Assembly (NCBI GenBank): GCA_017938425.1
Contig: JAGBBQ010000011.1
Coordinates: 1 to 38,331, forward strand
DNA from: Clostridia bacterium
GTDB lineage: Bacteria > Bacillota > Clostridia > Oscillospirales > CAG-272
Direction of reading: 5' to 3'
Length of the DNA stretch: 38,331 bases
Shown here one piece after another: positions 25,081-32,148 of this stretch. Below the pieces are notes generated by a model. It ran no database searches and was not told the origin of the DNA. It worked only from the letters and a program-made list of their open reading frames with translations. Every line of letters starts with the position of its first letter. Within the stretch, counting starts at the first letter, position 1. The translations under genes and the position numbers were made by a program.

Positions 25081-26583
25081 ATGGCAACTATCTTTTCCGA
25101 ACCCTCACATACCTTCAGCGAGTATCTTCTGATCCCCGGATACACCGACGAGCGCTGCATTCCCGCAAACGTTTCGCTCCGCACCCCCCTCGTCAAGTAC
25201 AGGAAGGGTGAGGAGGAATGCCCCATCAGCCTGAACATCCCGATGACGAGTGCGATCATGCAGTCGGTATCGGACGACGGGCTTGCGATCGCGCTTGCGA
25301 AGGAGGGCGGCCTTTCCTTCATTTTCGGCTCGCAGAGCATTGAGGACGAGGCGGCGATGGTTGCACGTGTAAAGAACTATAAGGCGGGCTTTGTTGTCAG
25401 TGACTCGAACCTCACGCCCGAGAATACCCTTGCCGACGTGCTTAAGCTCGTCGAGGAGAAGGGGCACTCCACGATGGCTGTGACCGAGGACGGCACCGCA
25501 ACCGGCAAGCTGCTCGGCATCGTGACCGGCAGAGACTACCGCGTCAGCCGTATGGATACCTCCGAGAAGGTCAAGACCTTTATGACGCCTCTCAAAAAGC
25601 TCGTGACCGCACCCGAGGGCACCACGCTCAAGGAGGCGAATGACATTATCTGGGAGCACAAGCTCAATTCCCTTCCCATCGTGGACAAGCAGGGCTGCCT
25701 CAAATATTTCGTATTCCGCAAGGACTACGCGCAGCATAAGGAGAACCCCCAGGAGCTTCTCGATAAGAACAAGAGCTACCTCGTCGGCGCGGGCATCAAC
25801 ACCCTCGACTACGAGAAGCGCGTTCCCGCTCTCATCGAGGCGGGTGCCGACGTGCTCTGCATCGACTCCTCCGAGGGCTATACCATCTGGCAGAAGAAGA
25901 CGCTCGACTTCATCCGCGCAAAGTACGGTAACACCGTGAAGGTCGGTGCCGGCAACGTCGTGGACCGCGAGGGCTTCCTCTTCCTTGCCGAGGCAGGCGC
26001 AGACTTCGTCAAGATCGGTATCGGCGGCGGCTCGATCTGCATCACCCGTGAGCAGAAGGGCATCGGCCGCGGTCAGGCAAGCGCCGTGATCGAGGTTGCC
26101 GAGGCAAGAGACGAATACTTCAAGAAGACCGGTATCTACATTCCGATCTGCTCCGACGGCGGTATCGTGCACGACTATCATATGACCCTTGCGCTGGCAA
26201 TGGGCGCAGACTTTATGATGCTCGGCCGCTACTTCGCGCGCTTTGACGAGAGCCCCACGCCGAAGCTGATGGTCAACGGTCAGTACGTGAAGGAGTATTG
26301 GGGCGAGGGCTCCAACCGCGCACGCAACTGGCAGAGATATGACCTCGGCGGTAAGGCGAAGCTTTCCTTCGAGGAGGGCGTTGACTCCTACGTTACCTAC
26401 GCAGGCTCTCTGCACGACAACGTGGAGAAATCGCTCTACAAGGTAAAGTCCACGATGTGCAACTGCGGCGCGATCTCCATCGAGGAGCTGCAAGAGAAGG
26501 CAAAGATCACGCTCGTTTCCGCAACGAGCATCGTGGAGGGCGGCTACCATGACGTAACGCTGCGCTCCGCATCCATCAAATAA
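25081..26583 (+). CDS. guaB: IMP dehydrogenase, Tritrichomonas-like subtype
   Basis: IMP dehydrogenase converts IMP to XMP with NAD+, the committed step to GMP. The 500 residues hold a TIM barrel interrupted by two CBS domains (about 95-220). The catalytic Cys320 lies in [10 protein letters not shown], and the flap has the Arg419-Tyr420 pair in NWQRYDLGG. Several long blocks (HTFx[23 protein letters not shown], KVGAGNx[29 protein letters not shown]) match what I recall of the protozoan Tritrichomonas foetus enzyme more closely than E. coli or B. subtilis GuaB. AGGAGAG lies about 8 bases before the ATG. It is followed at 22 bases by asnA. Confidence 0.97.
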   Translation: MATIFSEPSHTFSEYLLIPGYTDERCIPANVSLRTPLVKYRKGEEECPISLNIPMTSAIMQSVSDDGLAIALAKEGGLSFIFGSQSIEDEAAMVARVKNYKAGFVVSDSNLTPENTLADVLKLVEEKGHSTMAVTEDGTATGKLLGIVTGRDYRVSRMDTSEKVKTFMTPLKKLVTAPEGTTLKEANDIIWEHKLNSLPIVDKQGCLKYFVFRKDYAQHKENPQELLDKNKSYLVGAGINTLDYEKRVPALIEAGADVLCIDSSEGYTIWQKKTLDFIRAKYGNTVKVGAGNVVDREGFLFLAEAGADFVKIGIGGGSICITREQKGIGRGQASAVIEVAEARDEYFKKTGIYIPICSDGGIVHDYHMTLALAMGADFMMLGRYFARFDESPTPKLMVNGQYVKEYWGEGSNRARNWQRYDLGGKAKLSFEEGVDSYVTYAGSLHDNVEKSLYKVKSTMCNCGAISIEELQEKAKITLVSATSIVEGGYHDVTLRSASIK

Positions 26584-26605
26584 AAACGAAGAACGGTTTA
26601 AAAAA

Positions 26606-27613
26606 ATGAATCACGTATTTGTGCCGAAAGGCTATCAGAGCTCGCCCGACGTGTACCGTACGCAGAAGGCGATCTCCTTCATCAAGCAGACCTTCCAGGA
26701 AAGGCTTGCCGCCGCGCTGAATCTCAAGCGCGTGTCCGCGCCGCTTTTCGTGGATGAGAATTCGGGACTCAACGATAACCTCTCGGGCAAGGAGCGCCCC
26801 GTTTCCTTCGATATCCCCGCCGTCGGCGCCAACGCCCAGGTGGTGCAATCGCTCGCAAAATGGAAGCGCCTCGCCCTGAAGGAATATCACTTCTTCGTCG
26901 GCAACGGCCTTTACACCGATATGAACGCCATCCGCCGCGACGAGGAGCTTGACAATATCCATTCGATCTACGTCGATCAGTGGGACTGGGAGAAGGTCAT
27001 CTCCCGCGAGGACCGCACGAGAGAGTATCTCGTTTCGGTCGGGCATGCGATCGTGAACGTCATCTGCGACACGAGCGACCATCTGCGCATCGACCATCCG
27101 GGCTACGGCATTCCGCTCTGCCGCGAAATGGCGGTGATCACCACGCGTGAGCTCGAGGCGCTCTACCCCGCCCTCACCCCCAAGCAGAGGGAGGATGCCT
27201 TCCTGAAGGAAAAGAAGACCGCAATGATCCTCCAGATCGGCGTTCCGCTCTCGGACGGCAAGCCCCACGACAGCCGCGCGCCCGACTATGACGATTGGGA
27301 GCTCAACGCCGACATTATGTTCTATAACCCCGTTCTCGACCGTGCCTTCGAGATCTCCTCGATGGGCATCCGCGTGGACGAGGAGTCTATGGCCCGCCAG
27401 CTGAAGGTGGCAGGCTGCGAGGACAGAAGAGAGCTTCCCTTCCACAAAATGCTGCTCGCGGGCGAGCTGCCTCTGACCATCGGCGGCGGCATCGGCCAGT
27501 CGCGCCTTTGCATGCTGATGATGGGCTGCGCCCACATCGGTGAGGTGCAGTGCAGCGTTTGGGACAAGGAGACCGTCGAGACCTGCAAAAAGGCAGGAAT
27601 CAAGCTTCTTTAA
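26606..27613 (+). CDS. asnA: Aspartate-ammonia ligase (asparagine synthetase A)
   Basis: AsnA makes asparagine from aspartate, ammonia and ATP, and is related to class II aminoacyl-tRNA synthetases. The 335 residues match the family length. Recognisable segments are the N-terminal YRTQKAISFIKQTF, the PLFVDENSGLNDNLSG motif, SVGHAIVNVICDT and the C-terminal GGGIGQSRLCMLMM (class II motif 3). It starts 22 bases after guaB, with no Shine-Dalgarno sequence visible in the A-rich gap. Translation therefore probably depends on ribosomes finishing guaB. There is no promoter of its own, so the two form an operon. Confidence 0.96.
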   Translation: MNHVFVPKGYQSSPDVYRTQKAISFIKQTFQERLAAALNLKRVSAPLFVDENSGLNDNLSGKERPVSFDIPAVGANAQVVQSLAKWKRLALKEYHFFVGNGLYTDMNAIRRDEELDNIHSIYVDQWDWEKVISREDRTREYLVSVGHAIVNVICDTSDHLRIDHPGYGIPLCREMAVITTRELEALYPALTPKQREDAFLKEKKTAMILQIGVPLSDGKPHDSRAPDYDDWELNADIMFYNPVLDRAFEISSMGIRVDEESMARQLKVAGCEDRRELPFHKMLLAGELPLTIGGGIGQSRLCMLMMGCAHIGEVQCSVWDKETVETCKKAGIKLL

Positions 27614-27654
27614 CTGTTTTTTTGACAACAGTTATTTACAAAATGCACACAAAA

Positions 27655-27693
27655 AGCGCCTCTGCGATCGTTTTCCGCGGAGGCGCTGATTTT
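27655..27693 (+). terminator. Terminator or attenuator behind asnA
   Basis: AGCGCCTCTGCG pairs with CGCGGAGGCGCT (12 bp, one G-U) and ends in GATTTT. The next gene's ribosome site begins only a few bases later and no promoter lies between. A smaller AACTGTT/AACAGTT stem (about 27612-27633) precedes it. Confidence 0.8.
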
Positions 27694-27711
27694 AAGAAGG
27701 AAGGCATAAAA

Positions 27712-28521
27712 ATGGATATAAACGTACTTTTCCCCGAGAACGAAAAGCCCCTCGACCGTCTGATCGACGACGGCGGCTTTGCCGCGATCTTCCGCACCTT
27801 CGCCTGCATTGGCGACAGTCTTTCCTCAGGTGAATTTGAAAGACTTCTCAAGGACGGATCGCACGGCTATTATGACTTTTACGAATACTCCTGGGGGCAG
27901 TACATGGCAAGAGCCATGGGCGCAAAATGCTATAACTTCTCGCGCGGCGGTATGACCGCAAAGGAATACTGCGTAAATTGGGCAAAGGAAAACGCGGCCT
28001 TCGATCCCGAGAAGGCGGCGCAGGCGTATATCATCGCAATGGGCGTAAACGACGTCTCGCGGATGCTGAAGGGTGAGCTGGAATTCGGTGACCTCTCGGA
28101 CATCGACCTTGAAAATCACGAAAACAACAAGGACACCTTCGTCGGCTACTACGCAAAGATCATCCAGATCTATAAAAAGATCTCGCCCGACGCGCATTTC
28201 TTCCTGATGACAATGCCGCGCGGCGGAGGCTGTGACAGCGGCGAGCGTGGACGTCTGAACGACCTTCACCGAGAGCTGCTGATCAAGCTTTGCTCCCTCT
28301 TCGAGAACACACATCTTCTCGACCTGCGCACCTACGCGCCCATCTACGACGAGGCGTTTTACGAGCGCTTCTTCCTTCTCGGGCATATGAACCCGATGGG
28401 CTATATCCTCACCGCGAAAATGACGCTCTCCTACATCGACTACATCGTCCGCCACGATATGAAGGCCTTCCGCGGCGCAGGCTTCATCGGCTCGAAATAC
28501 CGCGTGCAGAAAGATATCTAA
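27712..28521 (+). CDS. SGNH/GDSL-type hydrolase
   Basis: A 269-residue hydrolase of the SGNH superfamily. Block I is CIGDSLSSG (Ser36), block II NFSRGGMTA, block III GVND, and block V GHMNPMGY with the catalytic His. The Asp usually three residues before that His is not there. There is no signal peptide, so it should be cytosolic; the substrate (ester of a sugar or lipid) is unknown. I start at 27712, where AGGAAGG lies 7 bases upstream. The last 74 codons and 6 further bases are repeated almost exactly at 28933-29163. It sits just behind the asnA terminator with no clear promoter. Confidence 0.88.
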   Translation: MDINVLFPENEKPLDRLIDDGGFAAIFRTFACIGDSLSSGEFERLLKDGSHGYYDFYEYSWGQYMARAMGAKCYNFSRGGMTAKEYCVNWAKENAAFDPEKAAQAYIIAMGVNDVSRMLKGELEFGDLSDIDLENHENNKDTFVGYYAKIIQIYKKISPDAHFFLMTMPRGGGCDSGERGRLNDLHRELLIKLCSLFENTHLLDLRTYAPIYDEAFYERFFLLGHMNPMGYILTAKMTLSYIDYIVRHDMKAFRGAGFIGSKYRVQKDI

Positions 28522-28527
28522 GCGCCG
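28297..28527. repeat. 231-bp direct repeat, copy 1
   Basis: The 3' end of the SGNH gene plus 6 bp. It is identical to 28933-29163 except for three G/A differences, without any gap (constant offset 636 bp). Confidence 0.97.
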
Positions 28528-28528
28528 A

Positions 28529-28573
28529 TTTACATAAAATTTAGGGAACATTTTAACACAAATTAGGTGTAAA
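28529..28573 (+). promoter_or_regulatory. Probable promoter/operator of the RHH gene
   Basis: TTTACA (28529-28534), 17-bp spacer, TTTAAC (28552-28557). The spacer holds ATTTAGGGAACATTTT (28539-28554), which is 15/16 identical to the element at the fic promoter. A dyad TTTAACAC-AAATTAG-GTGTAAAG (28552-28574) follows and may be a second site. Confidence 0.55.
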
Positions 28574-28606
28574 GTAAACATAAAATAAGTTCAAAATGAG
28601 GTTTAT

Positions 28607-28777
28607 ATGGCAACAAAAAGCTTATCCATAAGAATCGAAGAGGAAATGCTCGACAAGCTCCACGTCATTGCCGACTATGAGGGCAGGAGCGCAAACAGCC
28701 AGATCCTCGTGCTGATCCGCGATCTGATAGAGGCGTACGAGCAAAAGCACGGGCAGATCAAGGTGGGAAAAAGATAA
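28607..28777 (+). CDS. Small ribbon-helix-helix (Arc/CopG-type) DNA-binding protein
   Basis: A 56-residue gene too short for most gene finders. The sequence KSLSIRIEEEMLDKLHVIA is a typical RHH beta-strand and first helix. It is followed by the turn YEGRSANSQ and a second helix LVLIRDLIEAYEQKHG. Such dimers bind operators through the N-terminal strand and are common antitoxins and autorepressors. A GAGG lies 5-6 bases before the ATG. It is alone between two 231-bp direct repeats, with its own terminator at 28871-28908. Its promoter shares a 16-bp element with that of the nearby fic gene, so it may regulate fic; this is inference. Confidence 0.82.
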   Translation: MATKSLSIRIEEEMLDKLHVIADYEGRSANSQILVLIRDLIEAYEQKHGQIKVGKR

Positions 28778-28870
28778 AAAGAAAGAGCAATCACGCGAAA
28801 AAAAGATCCCGTACGGGCCGCGCTCCGGAGAAAGGTTCTTATTTTCAAAAAAACAGCTCCCAAAAGCAAA

Positions 28871-28908
28871 AGTGGAGACACTCTTTGTAGTGTCTCCACT
28901 CGTTTTTT
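28871..28908 (+). terminator. RHH gene terminator
   Basis: AGTGGAGACAC (28871-28881) pairs with GTGTCTCCACT (28890-28900), an 11-bp perfect stem with an 8-base loop, followed by CGTTTTTTATT. Its 3' half is repeated at 30294. Confidence 0.9.
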
Positions 28909-28937
28909 ATTCAATTACCGCCAAATGCTACACTCTT
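28883..28937. repeat. 55-bp repeat, copy A
   Basis: Begins in the loop of the RHH terminator and runs into the duplicated SGNH fragment. It matches 30294-30348 at 51 of 55 positions; all four differences are transitions. Confidence 0.92.
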
Positions 28938-29157
28938 CGAGAACACACATCTTCTCGACCTGCGCACCTACGCGCCCATCTACGACGAGGCGTTTTACGA
29001 GCGCTTCTTCCTTCTCGGGCATATGAACCCGATGGGCTATATCCTCACCGCGAAGATGACGCTCTCCTACATCGACTACATCGTCCGCCACGATATGAAG
29101 GCCTTCCGCGGCACAGGCTTCATCGGCTCGAAATACCGCGTGCAGAAGGATATCTAA
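28933..29157 (+). pseudogene. Duplicated 3' fragment of the SGNH hydrolase gene
   Basis: Copy 2 of the 231-bp direct repeat (28933-29163). It encodes residues 196-269 and the stop of the SGNH hydrolase with one amino-acid change (Ala to Thr) and two silent changes. It has no start codon or ribosome site. It joins the 55-bp repeat through a shared CTCTT at 28933-28937. Its end overlaps the fic stop codon on the other strand. Confidence 0.93.
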
Positions 29158-30107
29158 GCGCCGTTCTTTAACGGATGATAGCAATAGGTTTTCAAAAACG
29201 CACGGATGCTTTTATCGTCTGCGCTCTCATAATACTCGACGAGAAGCTGCTTGAACATGGGAACGGTGCTTTCGGGCACCACCATCAGCCCCGCAGCGTG
29301 CGCGATCAGATAATGGTTGGCAAAAATGATGGCCGTCCGCTTGTTGCCGTCATTGAATATCTGTGTTCTCATCACGTAAAGCGCCAGATCAATAGCGATA
29401 TCGATCGGCGCCCCCTCCGCGCGTACGATCCGGTCGATCTCATCCCTCACCTCGAACTCGATGGGAATGGGAGGAACGTAGCTGGAGCCTCCGATCTTCA
29501 CGGGAACGCCGCGTATGCGGCCGCCCTCACGGTAAAAGCCCTCATTCACAAGGCGCGCCACGTACTGACAAATATAATAGCTTGTGGGAGAGGCGCAAAC
29601 GTCCGCATCCAGAACAAACTCCCAAGCATGCTTCAGATTCAGGATCTTCTGCACGTCCTGCGCACTCACGCCCATTACCTTGCCGTTATCAATGATCTGC
29701 TCAGTATCGGGAAAGGTCGTGGATACCCCCTCCAGCACCGCCTGGTCATAAATGATGGATTTCATATTTGCACGGACAAAATCCATATTCAGTATGATCT
29801 CGGGGGAAAGTGCCTCCTGGCTGTAGCCGAGAGCGGCGAGCTCCCGCTCGACCGCACGCACCTGTTTTTTTAGCGTGCGCGTTTCCTTTACACTGCGCAG
29901 AAGCGCCGTGTGCAGCTCCTCGGAATAGGCACCAACGTAAGTCGATGTCAGCTTTCCCAGCTCTCGCTTGCGGATATATAAGTATTTGTTTTCGGAAACC
30001 TCCTTGATTTCTATGGTGCCGTCATAGGGTATCAGCTTCAGTCTTGCTTGATATTCGGCCTTTGTTCTTAACAGATCCTGTATTCTTTCAAAGCTTTTCT
30101 GCATCAC
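29154..30107 (-). CDS. Fic-family protein with Gln in place of the catalytic His
   Basis: A 317-residue Fic-domain protein. Fic enzymes usually transfer AMP or another nucleotide moiety to target proteins. The core motif here is TQIFNDGNKRT (248-258): the anion-binding DGNKR part is intact, but Gln249 (codon CAG) replaces the catalytic His of HPFxxGNxR. An LEG (Glu126-Gly127) resembles the inhibitory helix motif, but the Ser/Thr four residues before Glu is Gln122. Residues 1-95 are a separate, coiled-coil-like domain with YLYIRKRELGKLTSTYVG. AGGAGG lies 6 bases before the ATG. The last codons (Gly-Ala-stop) lie in the duplicated SGNH fragment. It is probably a binding or regulatory protein, or has altered chemistry. 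Confidence 0.88.
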   Translation of the reverse strand: MMQKSFERIQDLLRTKAEYQARLKLIPYDGTIEIKEVSENKYLYIRKRELGKLTSTYVGAYSEELHTALLRSVKETRTLKKQVRAVERELAALGYSQEALSPEIILNMDFVRANMKSIIYDQAVLEGVSTTFPDTEQIIDNGKVMGVSAQDVQKILNLKHAWEFVLDADVCASPTSYYICQYVARLVNEGFYREGGRIRGVPVKIGGSSYVPPIPIEFEVRDEIDRIVRAEGAPIDIAIDLALYVMRTQIFNDGNKRTAIIFANHYLIAHAAGLMVVPESTVPMFKQLLVEYYESADDKSIRAFLKTYCYHPLKNGA

Positions 30108-30116
30108 AGCCTCCTT

Positions 30117-30168
30117 ATTTAGGGAACTTTTTCACATTTATTATATCAAAAAGTTCCCTAAATTGCAA
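30117..30168 (-). promoter_or_regulatory. fic promoter with perfect inverted-repeat operator
   Basis: On the minus strand TTGCAA (30163-30168), 17-bp spacer, TATAAT (30140-30145), TGA before the -10. A 16-bp perfect inverted repeat (arms 30117-30132 and 30148-30163, ATTTAGGGAACTTTTT) straddles the -10: one arm fills the spacer, the other covers the transcription start. This is classic repressor geometry. Confidence 0.88.
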
Positions 30169-30223
30169 GAGATTATACGTTTTTTATAAAAAAAATAAAC
30201 ACACTATACCTTGCATGGCAAGA

Positions 30224-30268
30224 TCATATACAAAAGGGACGAGATTTTCTCGTCCCTTTTGTATATGA
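30224..30268. terminator. 21-bp perfect hairpin, terminator of the SGNH esterase operon
   Basis: Arms 30224-30244 and 30248-30268 are perfectly complementary around a 3-base loop. The inner GGGACGAG/CTCGTCCC stem with flanking A and T runs acts as a bidirectional terminator. It probably ends the EamA-MgtC-SGNH operon on the minus strand. Confidence 0.75.
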
Positions 30269-30293
30269 AAAAACCGCTTTACGGTAGATATCC

Positions 30294-30348
30294 CTTTGTA
30301 GTGTCTCCACTTGTTTTTTATTCAATTACCACCGAATGCTACATTCTT
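30294..30348. repeat. 55-bp repeat, copy B
   Basis: Matches 28883-28937 at 51 of 55 positions. It contains only the 3' half of the terminator stem present at copy A. The rest of the gap between fic and the esterase gene holds the fic operator and the 21-bp hairpin, and no gene. Confidence 0.92.
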
Positions 30349-30381
30349 TTTTTATCCCAAATGCGGCAGCTTTTTTCTCTG

Positions 30382-31413
30382 TTACAGATGCTTTCCGATC
30401 TCGGCGATCAGATTCTGCGCGTAGTGGTCAAAGCCTGCGTCGGTCGGATGCAGACGCAGATCCGCGAACAGCGTATGCTTATGCGGCACGAGCTCCATAC
30501 CGTCGATCACCGTGATGGCGGGATACGAGGCGATCGCCGCGCGCAAATTCTCAGCCACGGTGGAAAACGCGCCAAAGGGCTTGCTTGCCGTCATATCCTT
30601 GCGATAGATAGGCGTAATGGCAAAGATCCTTGCGTTCGGATAATTCTTCACAAGTGCCGAAAAGAACGCACGCGCGGAAGCCATAAAGCTTGCCCCGTTG
30701 GTTGTAGACCAATCGTTCGTCCCGTAGGCAACCGTAATAATATCGGGCACAAAATCCGCCTTCTGCTCGGCGAGCGCGGGGAAAAAGATCTCGCCGCCGA
30801 TCGCCTTATTGCACTCCTCGGCATCCAGCGCCTCGGCGAGCCTTGCGCTGTAACGGTTCATCGGGCGAAGAGCATCGTAGCCCTGCGTGATGGAATCGCC
30901 GTAGACGAGCAGCTTCCTTGCAGGCTTCACGGGCGTGATACGCGCGCCGGCATCCAGCGTGAGCGCAAAATCGGTCACCTCGACCGACCAGGGGAAGTAG
31001 ACCGCCACGGTCTTCTCGCCCTCACCGAGAGAGAATTCCTTTTCAAAGCGGCCGAGCGTAAAGGGCATCTGTGCGGAGGTATAGCCGGCAGGCATCGCCC
31101 GCTCGTTGAAGTTTGCAAGACTGCCAAGGTACGCACCGTTCACGGTGACGTCAAAGGCAAAGAAGGTACGCGAGGAGCGCTTCGCGACCTCGGCAGAGAG
31201 CGTCATCGCTTGGCTGTCAGTCTTGAAAAGCAGCTTCACGCCCGCCGTGCAAAGCGAGCGGTCGTGATAGGCGGTGCCGAGAGAGGCATCCCTCGCAATA
31301 TAAAGCGCATCCTCCGCAGGGGTAAAGCGGAAGAAGTGGGGCTTACCGCTCTCCTCTACGATGCGCGCCGCACCGAGAGCGACCGAGCGGATACGGTCTA
31401 TGTTCAGCTTCAT
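30382..31413 (-). CDS. SGNH/GDSL esterase with N-terminal beta-sandwich domain
   Basis: A 343-residue two-domain hydrolase. Residues 1-160 are a jelly-roll-like beta domain; the SGNH domain follows with YGDSITQGY (nucleophile Ser174), GTNDW and LHPTDAGFDHYA near the end (catalytic His). The domain order is like that of carbohydrate esterases that remove acetyl groups from polysaccharides (CE2-like). No signal peptide is visible, so it would act inside the cell on imported oligosaccharides. AAAGGA lies 8-9 bases before the ATG. It is the last gene of an operon behind the MgtC-like gene (28-base gap). Confidence 0.88.
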   Translation of the reverse strand: MKLNIDRIRSVALGAARIVEESGKPHFFRFTPAEDALYIARDASLGTAYHDRSLCTAGVKLLFKTDSQAMTLSAEVAKRSSRTFFAFDVTVNGAYLGSLANFNERAMPAGYTSAQMPFTLGRFEKEFSLGEGEKTVAVYFPWSVEVTDFALTLDAGARITPVKPARKLLVYGDSITQGYDALRPMNRYSARLAEALDAEECNKAIGGEIFFPALAEQKADFVPDIITVAYGTNDWSTTNGASFMASARAFFSALVKNYPNARIFAITPIYRKDMTASKPFGAFSTVAENLRAAIASYPAITVIDGMELVPHKHTLFADLRLHPTDAGFDHYAQNLIAEIGKHL

Positions 31414-31441
31414 TTTTCATCCTTTCCCTCTCGGGGTGTTA

Positions 31442-32134
31442 TCAAACGGTCTTGATGGCAAAAACGGTCTCCTCACGCGCGGAGAGATCGGCAAGGATCT
31501 GTTCCTCCGAGAGCTGCGTCTGCCTTGCGAATACGATAATATTGATGCCGACGTGAGAGGAGTGGCCGCTATTCGGCGTGGTGATCTCCACCTCTTGGAT
31601 CGGATAGCTCTTTTCGATGGAATCAACGAACGCCTGCACCTCATATACCGAGGCGATCTCCACGTAGAATACGTAGGAAACGCGTGAGAGCTTGTAGCGG
31701 TACTCGATCTTCGGCAAAAGCATATTGACGAGGATCGCGATCATCGTGCCAAGCACGCCGCCGACATAAAAGCCCGCGCCGAAGGAAAGGCCGATCGCCG
31801 CCGCCGCCCAGAGGCCTGCCGCCGTGGTCAGACCCACGACCTGGCTCTTACCGCGCACCATAATGGTGCCGACGCCGAGGAAGCCGATGCCCGAGATGGT
31901 CTGCGCCGCGATGCGCGTCGCATCCGAGCCGAAGCCGAGCGTGCCGACCGTGAAGATACCGATCATGATCGTCAGCGCCGAGCCCGTGCAGACGAGAATA
32001 TGCGTTCGCATACCCGCCACGCGCCCGTGCTTGCCGCGCTCTGCGCCAAGGATACCGCCCGCCAGGCAGGCGAGCAAAATTCTGATGAATACGGTGATGT
32101 GATTGAAGCTACGTAAAAATTCCAAAACGCCCAT
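31442..32134 (-). CDS. MgtC/SapB-family membrane protein
   Basis: A 230-residue protein with an N-terminal MgtC/SapB membrane domain: four to five helices with GAERG, AGMRTHILVCTGSAL and TISGIGFLGVG. A C-terminal soluble ACT-like domain follows from about residue 150. Members affect magnesium homeostasis and, in some pathogens, inhibit the F1F0 ATPase; the exact role here is unknown. I choose the ATG at 32134 because AGGAG lies 7 bases before it. A GTG two codons upstream is too close. It is the middle gene of the operon, 14 bases after the EamA gene. Confidence 0.92.
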   Translation of the reverse strand: MGVLEFLRSFNHITVFIRILLACLAGGILGAERGKHGRVAGMRTHILVCTGSALTIMIGIFTVGTLGFGSDATRIAAQTISGIGFLGVGTIMVRGKSQVVGLTTAAGLWAAAAIGLSFGAGFYVGGVLGTMIAILVNMLLPKIEYRYKLSRVSYVFYVEIASVYEVQAFVDSIEKSYPIQEVEITTPNSGHSSHVGINIIVFARQTQLSEEQILADLSAREETVFAIKTV

Positions 32135-32148
32135 TTTCACACTCCTAT

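Noticed and set aside
27622..27650. TTGACA as a -35 for the SGNH gene
   Set aside because: No -10-like hexamer lies 15-19 bp downstream, and the sequence is part of a small stem.
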